From the NCBI RefSeq assembly GCF_001311135.1, contig NZ_BBAG01000016.1:1-56470 (forward strand): a stretch of DNA of 56,470 nt. The letters run 5' to 3'. Positions 1-8,229 of the stretch are shown piece by piece. The position numbers and the translations under genes are program-made. The notes beneath the pieces were generated by a model. That model ran no database searches. It was not told the origin of the DNA and saw nothing but the letters and a program-made list of their open reading frames with translations. Origin of the DNA: Secundilactobacillus paracollinoides DSM 15502 = JCM 11969 (GTDB lineage: Bacteria; Bacillota; Bacilli; Lactobacillales; Lactobacillaceae). Within the stretch, counting starts at the first letter, position 1, and each line of letters starts with the position of its first letter.

Positions 1-60
1 CGGACTTTTAGACCAGCGTCCGTTACACAGTAGCCCCTTAACCGCCTTGCTCCACGCTCA
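1..60 (-). repeat. R1 repeat, partial copy (window edge)
   Basis: This is the 5' arm (minus-strand sense) of family R1, cut by the window start. It reads AGCGTGGAGCAAGGCGG, then AAGGGGC and TGTAACGGACGC. It abuts the GNAT gene: the stop TGA is contained in TGAGCGTGG. It matches the arms at 3984-4126 and 24238-24358. The remainder lies outside the window. Confidence 0.7.
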
Positions 61-555
61 GACCCCGATTGCCATCTCAAACGCCTCAACCCTCTCGCCC
101 GCACTATTTTCCACGTGACTGGTCGACAACGTCGCAAAGCCGATTTTCTCATACATGGCGATGGCGCCAGTATTTTGTTTCTGAACGGTTAAAGAAATCT
201 CTGAATAGCTGGATTCTAGAGCCCCCCAGTCCAATCCCGACAGCATCAGCTCATAGCCGATACCCTGCCGCCAGTACTTCTTCAAGACTGCGACACCGAT
301 CTCTCCAGCTGCTTGCTCGTCCGTTGGCATGACCGTCACAACGCCGACCAGCTGTTCACCAGTAGCCGCAACAATCACAACATGGTCCTTGCCCGCGTTG
401 ATCTGTTCGATTTCCTTGACCTCTTGCGACACACTCGGCAACGGCGTCGGCACGGTAAACGTGGTCGTCTCTTGACTCAACTGCTGTAGTAACGCTAAGA
501 GTGCTTGCGCATCCGCTGGCTGGACACGTCTATAGTCCAGGTCTTCACTTGTCAT
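58..555 (-). CDS. GNAT-family N-acetyltransferase
   Basis: A predicted GNAT acetyltransferase of 165 residues; the substrate cannot be read from sequence. The acetyl-CoA binding motif A is visible as YWRQGIGYELM, preceded by a GEIGVAVLKKY strand, and the motif B region as MYEKIGF near the C-terminus. I chose the ATG at 555 because the protein then starts MTSEDLDYRRV, as usual for the fold, although the frame is open further upstream. The start overlaps the end of tsaE by 11 bp, which implies translational coupling. The pta-tsaE-GNAT order is common in lactobacilli. It resembles RimI-type enzymes only generally, so I do not call it rimI. An R1 repeat begins at the stop codon. Confidence 0.85.
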   Translation of the reverse strand: MTSEDLDYRRVQPADAQALLALLQQLSQETTTFTVPTPLPSVSQEVKEIEQINAGKDHVVIVAATGEQLVGVVTVMPTDEQAAGEIGVAVLKKYWRQGIGYELMLSGLDWGALESSYSEISLTVQKQNTGAIAMYEKIGFATLSTSHVENSAGERVEAFEMAIGV

Positions 556-1024
556 TAAGCTGTGCCTCCAACTCATCAACGATTTTTTCAAACCGGTTTC
601 CTTTAGGCATAAACGTGATTCGACGCTGTGCTTCGCCAGCATCGTCCTCGCGGTGAAACGCAATTCGCAAATAGTCGTCTGGTAACTCTGAAGCAACAAA
701 CTGTGACCACTCAACGACACTCACACCATCGCCATTGAAGTATTCATCCAAACCAAGCTCGTCACCGCCGCCTTCTTCTAAGCGGTAAACGTCCATATGG
801 TAGAGCGGTATGCGCCCTTCCTGATACTCGCGGATGATGGTAAATGTCGGACTCTTGACGTTTCGTTTGATGCCAAGCCCAAGGGCCAGCCCCTTCGTAA
901 ATGTTGTTTTGCCGGCACCTAGATCACCGTCTAACAGGATGATATCCTTCGGTTGCAGAAACGGTGCTAATTGTTGGCCAATTGCCATCGTTTCTTCTGG
1001 ACTTGTTACAATTCTATCGATCAT
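545..1024 (-). CDS. tsaE: tRNA threonylcarbamoyladenosine biosynthesis ATPase TsaE
   Basis: TsaE is the P-loop ATPase that works with TsaB and TsaD to make t6A at position 37 of ANN-decoding tRNAs in the cytoplasm. The 159-residue protein has the expected length. The Walker A motif GDLGAGKTTF is near residues 33-42, followed by the family motif SPTFTIIREY, then DVYRL and VVEWS. The start ATG at 1024 is preceded by a GGGAG ribosome binding site. It lies downstream of pta, separated by a hairpin at 1045-1084, and overlaps the GNAT gene. tsaB and tsaD are not in this window. Confidence 0.95.
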   Translation of the reverse strand: MIDRIVTSPEETMAIGQQLAPFLQPKDIILLDGDLGAGKTTFTKGLALGLGIKRNVKSPTFTIIREYQEGRIPLYHMDVYRLEEGGGDELGLDEYFNGDGVSVVEWSQFVASELPDDYLRIAFHREDDAGEAQRRITFMPKGNRFEKIVDELEAQLNDK

Positions 1025-1044
1025 GATGCGTCTCCCTTAGATTG

Positions 1045-1084
1045 AAAAGAGCCCCGGACAATCGCTTGCCTTGGACTCTTTTTG
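1045..1084 (-). terminator. Intrinsic terminator or attenuator between pta and tsaE
   Basis: On the minus strand a 10-bp stem (AAAAGAGTCC with GGGGCTCTTTT, one G.T pair) closes a loop of about 16 nt and ends in TTTT. It lies between the pta stop and the tsaE start, so it may end pta transcripts or reduce read-through into tsaE-GNAT. Confidence 0.65.
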
Positions 1085-1111
1085 ATTCTTATTCACAAAC
1101 GCTTGTGAGCA

Positions 1112-2100
1112 TTATTTAGATTCATTTGCTAATGATTGAATTACGGTAATGATCGCAATTTGGTAAACATCCTGCTCGTTTGCACCACGTGACAGGTCTG
1201 AAACTGGCTTGTTCAGGCCTTGCAAAATTGGCCCATAGGCTTCAAAGCCACCTAAACGTTGAGCAATCTTGTACGCAATGTTCCCAGCTTCCAAGTTAGG
1301 GAAGATGAACACGTTCGCATGCCCGGCAACCTTCGACCCTGGTGCCTTACGCTCGCCGACTTCTGGCACGAACGCAGCATCGAATTGTAATTCACCATCA
1401 ATTGGCAGATCCGGTGCCTTTTCCTGAGCTAACTTAGTGGCGTTCGCAACCTTGGTAACGACGTCGTCCTTTGCGGAACCCTTAGTGGAGAAGCTCAACA
1501 GCGCAATCTTAGGATCAATGTCGAACAGTTTGGCTAACTTTGCGCTTTCAACGGCGATTTCAGCCAACCCTTCTTCATCAGGTTGATGTTGATGCCACAG
1601 TCAGCAAAGACGTAACGTTCTTCATCCTTTTGCATGATGAAGGCCCCGATGATCCGCTTAGTGCCTGGCTTTGTCTTGATGATCTGCAAAGCTGGCCGCA
1701 CCGTATCACCGGTTGCGTGAACGGCACCAGAAACCATGCCATCTGCTTGATCCAAGTACACGAGCATGGTGCCCCAGTAGTTTGGATCCTTCAGCATTTC
1801 AGCAACTTGTTCTGGGGTGTTCTTCCCCTTCCGGCGTTCAACCAACGCATCCTGCAGCTCTTTCTTTTCTGCTTCGGGTGCATCGGCCGGGTTGGTGATC
1901 TTGATGCCTGTTAGATCAAAGCCCTTTTCTGAAGCCAGCTTGTTGATCTCGTCTGGGTCACCCAATAAAATGGGCTTCACCAAGCCATCGTGTGACAGCC
2001 GACTGGCAGCACCAATGATTCGGATGTCGTTTCCTTCTGGGAAAACGATGACCTTGTTCTTACCACTAATCTTTTGCTTTAAACTATCAAAAAGTTCCAC
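1112..2100 (-). CDS. pta: Phosphate acetyltransferase (one frame break)
   Basis: Phosphotransacetylase interconverts acetyl-CoA and acetyl phosphate in the acetate/ATP branch of fermentation. The start is GTG at 2100, preceded by GGAGG eight bases upstream; the protein begins VELFDSLKQK. The frame breaks near 1577-1582, where RYVFADCGININ should run into (P)DEEGLAEIAVESAKL. Adding one C (CC to CCC) restores a continuous protein of 329 residues, the normal family length. The C-terminal part carries KVAGHANVFIFPNLEAGN and ends ITVIQSLANESK. It sits 47 bp after ung and probably shares its transcript. The break is more likely a consensus error than a mutation, because the rest is well conserved. 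Confidence 0.92.
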
Positions 2101-2147
2101 TTTCCAGACCTCCAGATGTTTGAATTTCCGACTAGTCAATCCTCTTA

Positions 2148-2867
2148 TTATGCGGTGTTACGCACGCTGATGGTTGTCGTCATCAACTCAGCGTGTTCTG
2201 GCAGTTGCCAATCAATTGGCGTTTCTCCCAGTGCTTCAAGTGCGGTGTTAGTCTTTGAAAACGGCTTTGAGCCAAAGAAACCACGATGAGCAGATAATGG
2301 GCTTGGATGTGCTGATTGAATCACGATGTTGGCATCCGTATCGATCAAATTGATCTTGTTTTGGGCTGCCCGTCCCCAGAGGATAAACACCACCGGCGTT
2401 GATCGTTCTGACAACTTATGAATGGCAGCGTCCGTTAACTGTTCCCAACCCTTCCCCTTGTGAGAAAAGGCCTGGCCGTTACGAACCGTCAGCACAGAGT
2501 TCAACAGTAAGACACCCTGCTTTGCCCATTTTTCCAAATAACCATGGTTCACGGGTTGAATACCGAGATCCGACTGCAGTTCCTTGTAGATATTCTGTAG
2601 ACTCGGTGGAATGCGAACCCCGGGTAACACAGAGAAACTGAGCCCATGCGCCTGATTCGGTTCATGGTACGGATCCTGACCCAGGATGACCACCTTCACT
2701 TGACTGAACGGTGTCCATTCAAAGGCCTCATAAATGTGATACATATCGGGGTGAATCAGCTGCGTTTCATACTCGTGAATTAAAAAGGCATGTAAGTCTT
2801 GATAATACGATTTTTCAAACTCAGGCTCTAATTCAGCCCACCAATCATTATGAATAAACGGTTTCAT
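2148..2867 (-). CDS. ung: Uracil-DNA glycosylase, family 1
   Basis: Ung removes uracil from DNA as the first step of base excision repair. The 239-residue protein carries the water-activating motif [16 protein letters not shown], the uracil-specificity strand [12 protein letters not shown] and the DNA-intercalation loop [15 protein letters not shown] chose the ATG at 2867 ([10 protein letters not shown]). The in-frame GTG three codons upstream overlaps the Shine-Dalgarno sequence TGAGGTG, which is well placed for the ATG. pta follows 47 bp downstream on the same strand. The reading frame is intact. Confidence 0.96.
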   Translation of the reverse strand: MKPFIHNDWWAELEPEFEKSYYQDLHAFLIHEYETQLIHPDMYHIYEAFEWTPFSQVKVVILGQDPYHEPNQAHGLSFSVLPGVRIPPSLQNIYKELQSDLGIQPVNHGYLEKWAKQGVLLLNSVLTVRNGQAFSHKGKGWEQLTDAAIHKLSERSTPVVFILWGRAAQNKINLIDTDANIVIQSAHPSPLSAHRGFFGSKPFSKTNTALEALGETPIDWQLPEHAELMTTTISVRNTA

Positions 2868-2984
2868 TCCCAACACCTCAACATTTATTCTAGCATATTC
2901 ATGTGAAAATTAACATTGCAGAAAATTGATTCGTTTCATGTTATTATGTAAGGTGATATTGAACCTTACGAATGGGGGGCTTCC

Positions 2985-3572
2985 ATGCGAACACTGTACG
3001 TTAGAAAAGACAGTCTATCAGCTAAGGGAGCTACCGTTGTGCGCGACGAAGATCACCGGTCCATCTACCTCTTGATTGGGCGCTGGGGCCGGCGACCAGA
3101 CACGCTTTCACTCTACCAGATCAGCGGTACCCTACTGGCTGAACTGCGGCAAACAAACCTCGGTTTACTGCCCCAATTTGACATTTATTACCATAACCAA
3201 AAAGTCGGCCGAATCGCAAAACGCTTTGGCTTCTTCAACGAATTCATCTACATTACGAACCTCCGCTGGATCGTAGTGGGTAATTTTTTAACTGGTCACT
3301 ATAAGATTTACCACGGCACCAAAACAATCATGACGGCCGATGCAGACGATGATCAGATGCACATCACCTGCTCACAAAAATCGTACGAACCGGTCTGCCT
3401 GTGCATCGCTGCGACTCTAGATCACTGGGCTAACCGCCGAACAAAATTCAAACTCCCAGGTCAGGCTTGGCATGTCTCGTTTAATGTGCCAAATGATATG
3501 CATGGGAATAGGGCTTGGCACTATGCAGATAAGAGTGTGGAAGAAAGCGGTTTGAGGGCGGAGCATAAGTAA
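2985..3572 (+). CDS. LURP-one-related / YxjI-like protein
   Basis: A 195-residue cytoplasmic protein of the LURP-one-related (tubby C-terminal-like) fold; function unknown. The pattern fits: short alternating beta-strand segments, an N-terminal MRTLYVRKDSLSAKG stretch, a repeated YQISG/YYHNQKVGRIAKRFGFF module, then an IVVGNFLTGHYKIY strand pair. There are no catalytic motifs or membrane segments. The start is supported by a G-rich ribosome binding site before ATG 2985. The last 13 codons or so (SVEESGLRAEHK) are not protein-like: they are the 5' arm of an R1 repeat read through to a chance TAA. The ancestral stop was therefore probably near 3532. The family call is from pattern memory. Confidence 0.7.
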   Translation: MRTLYVRKDSLSAKGATVVRDEDHRSIYLLIGRWGRRPDTLSLYQISGTLLAELRQTNLGLLPQFDIYYHNQKVGRIAKRFGFFNEFIYITNLRWIVVGNFLTGHYKIYHGTKTIMTADADDDQMHITCSQKSYEPVCLCIAATLDHWANRRTKFKLPGQAWHVSFNVPNDMHGNRAWHYADKSVEESGLRAEHK

Positions 3573-3654
3573 CTGTCGGTTTGAAAACCCGGGTTTGGTT
3601 TTCGAATTGGAAGTTGCTTATGCAGTAGCCCTCAGCTTTCTGGAACACGTTTCG
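3532..3654 (+). repeat. R1 repeat, plus-strand copy a
   Basis: A long interrupted palindrome in the sense of the upstream LURP-like gene. Pairs: GTGT/ACAC, GAAAG/CTTTC, GAGGGC/GCCCTC, GCATAAG/CTTATGC and TTTGAAAACC/GGTTTTCGAA. The internal loops GGA/GGA and GGA/AGTA match other R1 copies, but the stem sequences differ. The element starts inside the coding end of the upstream gene. Confidence 0.8.
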
Positions 3655-3656
3655 AC

Positions 3657-3780
3657 AGAGTGTGGAGGAAGGGCGCTTAAAGGGTGGAGCCTAAGGGACT
3701 TTGAGCGTAAAAGCCTGGGCTTGGCTTTTACGTTCGAAGTCCCTTAGGTGCAACCCTTTGCCCTTCCGGAACACGTTTCG
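3657..3780 (+). repeat. R1 repeat, plus-strand copy b (tandem)
   Basis: The second R1 copy follows the first after 2 bp. It has the same skeleton, with GTGT/ACAC, loop GGA/GGA, GGAAGGGC/GCCCTTCC, AAAGGGT/ACCCTTT and GCCTAAGGGACTT/AAGTCCCTTAGGT, and ends in ACACGTTTCG. The upper stems differ from copy a yet remain paired, which points to selection on structure or to construction by inverted duplication. Confidence 0.78.
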
Positions 3781-3833
3781 GCGTGGCGGCCTAGAAAGCC
3801 GTTGTCGGAACTGGACTGTATAAGAAATGCACC

Positions 3834-3876
3834 AAAAAACAGCTAATCTCACTTTTATGAGATTAGCTGTTTTTTA
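3834..3876. terminator. Bidirectional intrinsic terminator
   Basis: A perfect stem AACAGCTAATCTC / GAGATTAGCTGTT with an 8-nt loop, flanked by A6 on the left and T6 on the right, so it works on both strands. It ends the LURP-like transcript from the left and the secG-smpB operon from the right. The R1 copies lie between it and both stop codons. Confidence 0.92.
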
Positions 3877-3983
3877 AACGCTGTGCAACATTCTGATTAA
3901 TTTAAAAGTAGAGGATAGCCAAAGCCCTAACAGAAAGGTATTTTAGACTCCTAAGTGCTAATGGCGACGTGCTTGCCCCTTCT

Positions 3984-4126
3984 CTAGTGGAAACGCGTTC
4001 CGCAAGGCAAGGGGCTACTGTGTAACGGACTCTGGCAAAAAAGTCAGACCCGGACTTTTCTGCCAGAGTCCGTTACACTCCGCCCCTTAACCGCCTTGCT
4101 CCACGCTCTGCCTTGCTCCACGCTCT
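3984..4126 (-). repeat. R1 repeat downstream of smpB
   Basis: A full R1 copy in minus-strand sense. Basal stem GCGT/ACGC, loop GGA/GGA, stem GCAAGG/CCTTGC, stem GGGGC/GCCCC, loop GGA/AGTA, then stem GTGTAACGGACTCTGGC with its complement and an apical A/T-rich loop. It ends GGAACGCGTTTCCACTAG. The first 17 bp are duplicated at 4110-4126, so the smpB stop sits in TAGAGCGTGG. Confidence 0.88.
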
Positions 4127-4598
4127 AATATCGTTTCATCACCCGATCAATCTGCCGCTGCTGATCTCTGCGCTTCAAGGTCTCACGCTTATCATACTCG
4201 TGCTTCCCTTTGGCAACACCGATCAACACCTTCGCCACACCGTTTTTGAGATAAATACGGAGTGGAATCAGGGTGATACCCTTATCAGAGACTGCATCTT
4301 GGAGTTTTTTGATCTCTTTTTTATGCAGCAACAGTTTCCGGTTTCTCAATGGGTCGTGGTTAAATCGGTTTCCTTCGGCATACTCGTCAATGTGGACGTT
4401 CATTAACCACGCCTCGCCATTGCGAATCTGAGCGAAGCCATCTTGCAATGTAATGCGTCTTGCTCGAATCGATTTGATCTCAGTACCCGTCAGCACCATG
4501 CCGGCTTCGTATGTGTCGAGGATGGCATAGTCGTGCCGGGCTTTTTTATTTTGCGCCATCACGTTTTTATCGTTCGGCGTCTTTTTCTTTTTAGCCAT
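4125..4598 (-). CDS. smpB: SsrA-binding protein SmpB
   Basis: SmpB binds tmRNA and delivers it to stalled ribosomes for trans-translation. The 157-residue protein begins [10 protein letters not shown]. It has the core [38 protein letters not shown] and [11 protein letters not shown] segments, and ends in the basic tail [19 protein letters not shown] that enters the mRNA channel. The start is ATG 4598; a preceding in-frame TTG lies too near the AGGTGAGG ribosome binding site. It follows rnr directly, as in most Firmicutes, and RNase R degrades the tagged mRNAs. The stop codon is fused to an R1 repeat. Confidence 0.96.
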   Translation of the reverse strand: MAKKKKTPNDKNVMAQNKKARHDYAILDTYEAGMVLTGTEIKSIRARRITLQDGFAQIRNGEAWLMNVHIDEYAEGNRFNHDPLRNRKLLLHKKEIKKLQDAVSDKGITLIPLRIYLKNGVAKVLIGVAKGKHEYDKRETLKRRDQQRQIDRVMKRY

Positions 4599-4625
4599 CA
4601 ATCCTCACCTGACTTATCGTTCAGT

Positions 4626-7045
4626 TTAGTTGTGTTTTCGTGGCTGGTTACGATTATTGTTGCTGTGGTTGCCGCCATTACTGTGGTTTTGGTTGCCGTT
4701 ATTGCCACCATTCCCATTGCGGTTACCACCGTGGTTGTTGCCGCCACGAGTGTTGCTCCCACGGTTACCATTACCGTGATTGCGATTATTGTTGTTGCTA
4801 TTACGGTTATTCCCATGACCGAATGACCCGCCGTTACGACCACCGCGACTGCGTGATTCGCGCTTTGGCAGCAGATCAGAGGTTGGCGCAGCTTCCGGGT
4901 TCACAAGGTCAAAGTCGATCTGACTTTGTTCCTTGTCCACGTTGACAACCTTAACACGAACGGGTTGCCCGATCCGGTAAGTCCGCTTCGTTGTCCGACC
5001 AACCAAGGCCAGGAACTTCTCGACGTATTCGTAGTAGTCATCCTGCATCCGGCTAATGTGGATCAGCCCTTCAACCGTGTTTGGCAGTTCAATGAACATC
5101 CCAAACTTCATGACAGAACTAACCGTGGCATCAAATTCTTCGCCAATGTGGTCTGCCATGTATTCAGCTTTCTTCATAGCATCTGTATCACGTTCAGCAT
5201 CGATTGCCCGACGTTCCATTTCAGAACTGTGGACACCGACCTCTTCTAGCAAGTTAGCATAGCGTGCCTTGGATTCAGCATTGATGCCGTTCTTTTCGTA
5301 GAAGTGGATCAAACGGTGCACCATGGTATCTGGATAACGTCGAATTGGGGATGTGAAATGGGTATAGTACTTCGCAGCCAACCCAAAGTGACCTAGGGAT
5401 TGGTCGGTATACTTAGCCTGTTTCAAACTCCGCAGCATCATGACTGAAACGACGGCTTCTTCTGGCTTACCGGCAACACCCTTTAAAACGTTCTGCAACA
5501 TCTTTGGCCGCAAGTGATCTGGATCACCCTTAACGTTGATGCCAAAGGCAGTCAAGAATTCGAAGAAACTCTTGACCCGTTCGCCATCTGGTGTTTCGTG
5601 CACCCGGTAAATAAATGGTGCTTTCGCCTTGTTGTAGTGTTCAGCAACGGTTTCGTTGGCAGCCAGCATGAAGGATTCGATCATCCGTTCAGCGACGCCA
5701 CGAACCCGCAATTTAATGTCAATGGCGTGACCCTTGTCGTCAACGATGATCTCAGCTTCAGTGTCGTCAAAATCAATGGCACCGCGACGCTTCCGAGACT
5801 TGTAAAGAATCTTATGCAGTTCAGCCATTTCATCAAACATTGGGGTCAACTCGCCGTATCGGTCACGGGTAGCTTCATCGTGCGCCTCAATGATCTTATT
5901 CACGTTGGTGTAAGTCATCCGTGCTTTTGACTTCATCACGCTTGGGTGAATGCGGTGGTTGACCACGTTACCTTCCGGATCAATTTCCATTTCACAGGAC
6001 ATGCAAAGCCGCAGCACGCCCTCGTTTAATGAACAGATCCCGTTTGATAACCGCCGTGGCAACATTGGAATCACCCGGTCGGTTAAGTAGACACTGGTCC
6101 CACGCTTATAGGCTTCCTGATCAAGCAGGGTACCCTCTTTAACGTAGTGGGACACATCGGCAATGTGAACCCCAAGGTGGTAATTGCCATTATCCATTTT
6201 CCAAACGGTAACGGCATCATCCAAGTCCTTTGAAGATTCGCCATCAATCGTCACCAGGTTCTGGTCGGTGACATCTTCGCGACCCTTCATTTCTTCTTCA
6301 GTCACGTGATCTGGAATAGCATCGGCTTCTTCCAAAACATCTTCTGGGAATTCAGATGGAATATCGTGTGCATAAACGATCGACAAAATATCAATGCCGG
6401 GATCATCAACACTCCCAATGATTTTTTTAGCAATGCCGACCATCGCTAAGGGGTGTTCTGACGATGGAAATCCCGTGATTTCCGCCGTCACAACTTCACC
6501 TGGCGTTGGTTTTAACCCAGTCCCAACAACGTAAAAGCTGTACCGCTTCAACTTTTTGTCGGTTAACCGGACTTGACCATAGTAGCCCTTATCATCATCG
6601 GTCTGCATAAATTCACCAACGACTTGAGTGTAGTTATGGGTCGCAATCCCCGTGACTTTTCCTTCAGGACCGCGGTCAGAGCGTGGATCAGCTGGCCGAA
6701 CGATTTCCATTTCAACTTCATCGCCGTTCAGTGCTGACATCGTGTTATCTGGCGCAATGTAGGCATCTGGCAGATCATCGTCGTAGGCCACGAAACCAAA
6801 GCCCTTATCGTTACTATGGAAGATCCCGGTCAAAACGCGGGCCTCGGGTCTAATTGAAATTCTGATTCACCGGTGACAGCAGCCACCTTTTCACGTTCAA
6901 GGCGTGCAAGTTCCTGCACGATCAGTTTGAATGCGGCTGAGCCGTGATAGTGCAGTGCGTCTGAAATATCTTCAACGCGAAATTTTTTGGTAGGATTTGC
7001 GCGGAGCAGATCCTCGATTTGTTGCTTTAAGTTGTTATCTTCCAA
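4626..7045 (-). CDS. rnr: Ribonuclease R with Asn/Gly-rich tail (one frame break)
   Basis: RNase R is a processive 3'-5' exoribonuclease that degrades structured RNA. The order of parts is an N-terminal winged-helix segment (residues 1-66, start MEDNNLKQQIEDLL), cold-shock domains, the RNB catalytic domain with GESSKDLDDAVTVWK near residue 270, an S1 domain near residue 650 (FDATVSSVMKFGMFIELP), and a tail of about 70 residues rich in Asn, Gly, Arg and His. The start is TTG 7045 behind GAGGA with 7-nt spacing. The frame breaks near 6838-6843; one added C (CCC to CCCC) gives DPRPRVLTGIF and 806 residues. The tail is more Asn-rich than the Lys-rich tails typical of this family. Confidence 0.93.
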
Positions 7046-7063
7046 AATTTATTCCTCATTTAT

Positions 7064-7813
7064 TTAATTATAGATTGTCGTTAAGTAGGTATCTAAATCA
7101 GCCATGAGTTCATGACGGGCACTGTTGACCGTGATCACATGGCCGGCTTGGTCATAGTAGTGAAAATCAACCTGAGCGTTGGTGAGTGCGTTTTTTAGGT
7201 CGTAAGCACAATTAGCGTCGATCAGTTCATCAGCGCCGCCCTGCGCCACAAAAACGGCCTTATGAATGGTTGGTAGCTCATCCGTGACCGTTTGCGCAAA
7301 CGTATCGATTTGCGCCAGTTGCGTCGTCACATTGGCCTTTAACCAGGCAAGGTTCTCATCGACCTGGGCCTGGCTTAAATCGGTATAGTGATAGGTTGCT
7401 GCGGCCAACTTTATAAATTCAGGAATCAAGTTAGACCCGCGGGACCGGACGACTGGTGAACTAAACGATCCGCCGCCAATTAAATTAGGATCAGTTTCGA
7501 GCGCCTTCATGGCGAAAATACCGCCCAGCGACAACCCGAACACACTAATTTCCTGGCAACCTTTGTCGCGTAATTGCTGGATGGCCTGTTGGGTGTCCTG
7601 CCACCAAGCAGTTGGTGAACCGGCAGTCAAAATATCCTTTGGTTCGCCCGTTGCGTGCCCCGTAAACATTGGGGCTAACACGGTGTACCCTTCTCCTTGT
7701 AAGTGCCGGCCTAACATCCGTACATCGTTACTGCTGCTCGCATACGCGTGCAACAAAACAATGGCTTTCGGCCCGTCGTTTTCAAAGAAAAATGGTTTTG
7801 GCATTTGAATCAT
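7064..7813 (-). CDS. Alpha/beta hydrolase, carboxylesterase Est30 type
   Basis: A serine carboxylesterase-like alpha/beta hydrolase of 249 residues. Visible are the oxyanion region VLLHAYASSSNDVRML, the nucleophile elbow GLSLGG with serine near residue 95, an acid residue in FVAQGGADELID, and the catalytic histidine in YYDQAGHVIT. The start is ATG 7813 (MIQMPKPFFF), nine bases after GGAGG; upstream codons in frame are not used. It lies between secG and rnr, the usual secG-est-rnr-smpB order of Firmicutes. The physiological substrate is unknown; characterised relatives hydrolyse short-chain esters. Confidence 0.88.
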   Translation of the reverse strand: MIQMPKPFFFENDGPKAIVLLHAYASSSNDVRMLGRHLQGEGYTVLAPMFTGHATGEPKDILTAGSPTAWWQDTQQAIQQLRDKGCQEISVFGLSLGGIFAMKALETDPNLIGGGSFSSPVVRSRGSNLIPEFIKLAAATYHYTDLSQAQVDENLAWLKANVTTQLAQIDTFAQTVTDELPTIHKAVFVAQGGADELIDANCAYDLKNALTNAQVDFHYYDQAGHVITVNSARHELMADLDTYLTTIYN

Positions 7814-7863
7814 GGTGTTCACACCTCCAATTAACAACTACGCCAAAGGTTCAAGAATTTCAC

Positions 7864-7893
7864 AAAAATCCTCCTGCGAATTCACAGGAGGAT
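7864..7893 (-). terminator. Intrinsic terminator overlapping the secG stop
   Basis: On the minus strand a perfect 9-bp stem ATCCTCCTG/CAGGAGGAT with an 8-nt loop is followed by TTTTTG. The secG stop TGA is in the loop, so the last sense codons form the left arm. It probably cuts transcription between secG and the esterase. Confidence 0.8.
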
Positions 7894-8136
7894 CCAATTG
7901 CTAGTGTGATGATAAGTAGCTAATGCCAACGCTAAAACGAAGAAAATAACACCCAGCACAACGGTCACCCGTTGCATAAAGGCTTCAAATCCACGTGCTT
8001 TTTGTTGTTGAAATAGATCCGGTGAGCCACCACTAAGAGCGGACATCGCGTCATCTTGCTTAGAAGGTTGCATCAACACAGCGATAACGATAAGGACACT
8101 ATCAATCATCAGTCCTGTTAACAGTAAATTATACAA
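7882..8136 (-). CDS. secG: Preprotein translocase subunit SecG
   Basis: SecG is the small accessory subunit of the SecYEG channel and works with SecA (45869-48232 in this window). The 84-residue product has two membrane segments (about residues 2-22 and 58-76) around a conserved MQPSKQDDAMSALSGGS loop. I chose the TTG at 8136 because GGAGG lies eight bases upstream and the protein then starts at the first membrane segment; the frame is open upstream but not SecG-like. It heads the esterase-rnr-smpB group, with an intrinsic terminator over its stop codon. Confidence 0.92.
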   Translation of the reverse strand: MYNLLLTGLMIDSVLIVIAVLMQPSKQDDAMSALSGGSPDLFQQQKARGFEAFMQRVTVVLGVIFFVLALALATYHHTSNWILL

Positions 8137-8229
8137 GAAATTGCCTCCTATATTACTCGTTTCTCCGACAATACCTTTATACAGTTTATCATAAAACGCC
8201 GTCAATTACCACCCGTGCGTGCAGAAGAT

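Noticed and set aside
4598-4945. Hydrophobic, Cys-rich or Val/Thr-rich frames overlapping the rnr end
   Set aside because: These are shadow frames of the low-complexity Asn/Gly tail; they have no start signals or homology pattern.
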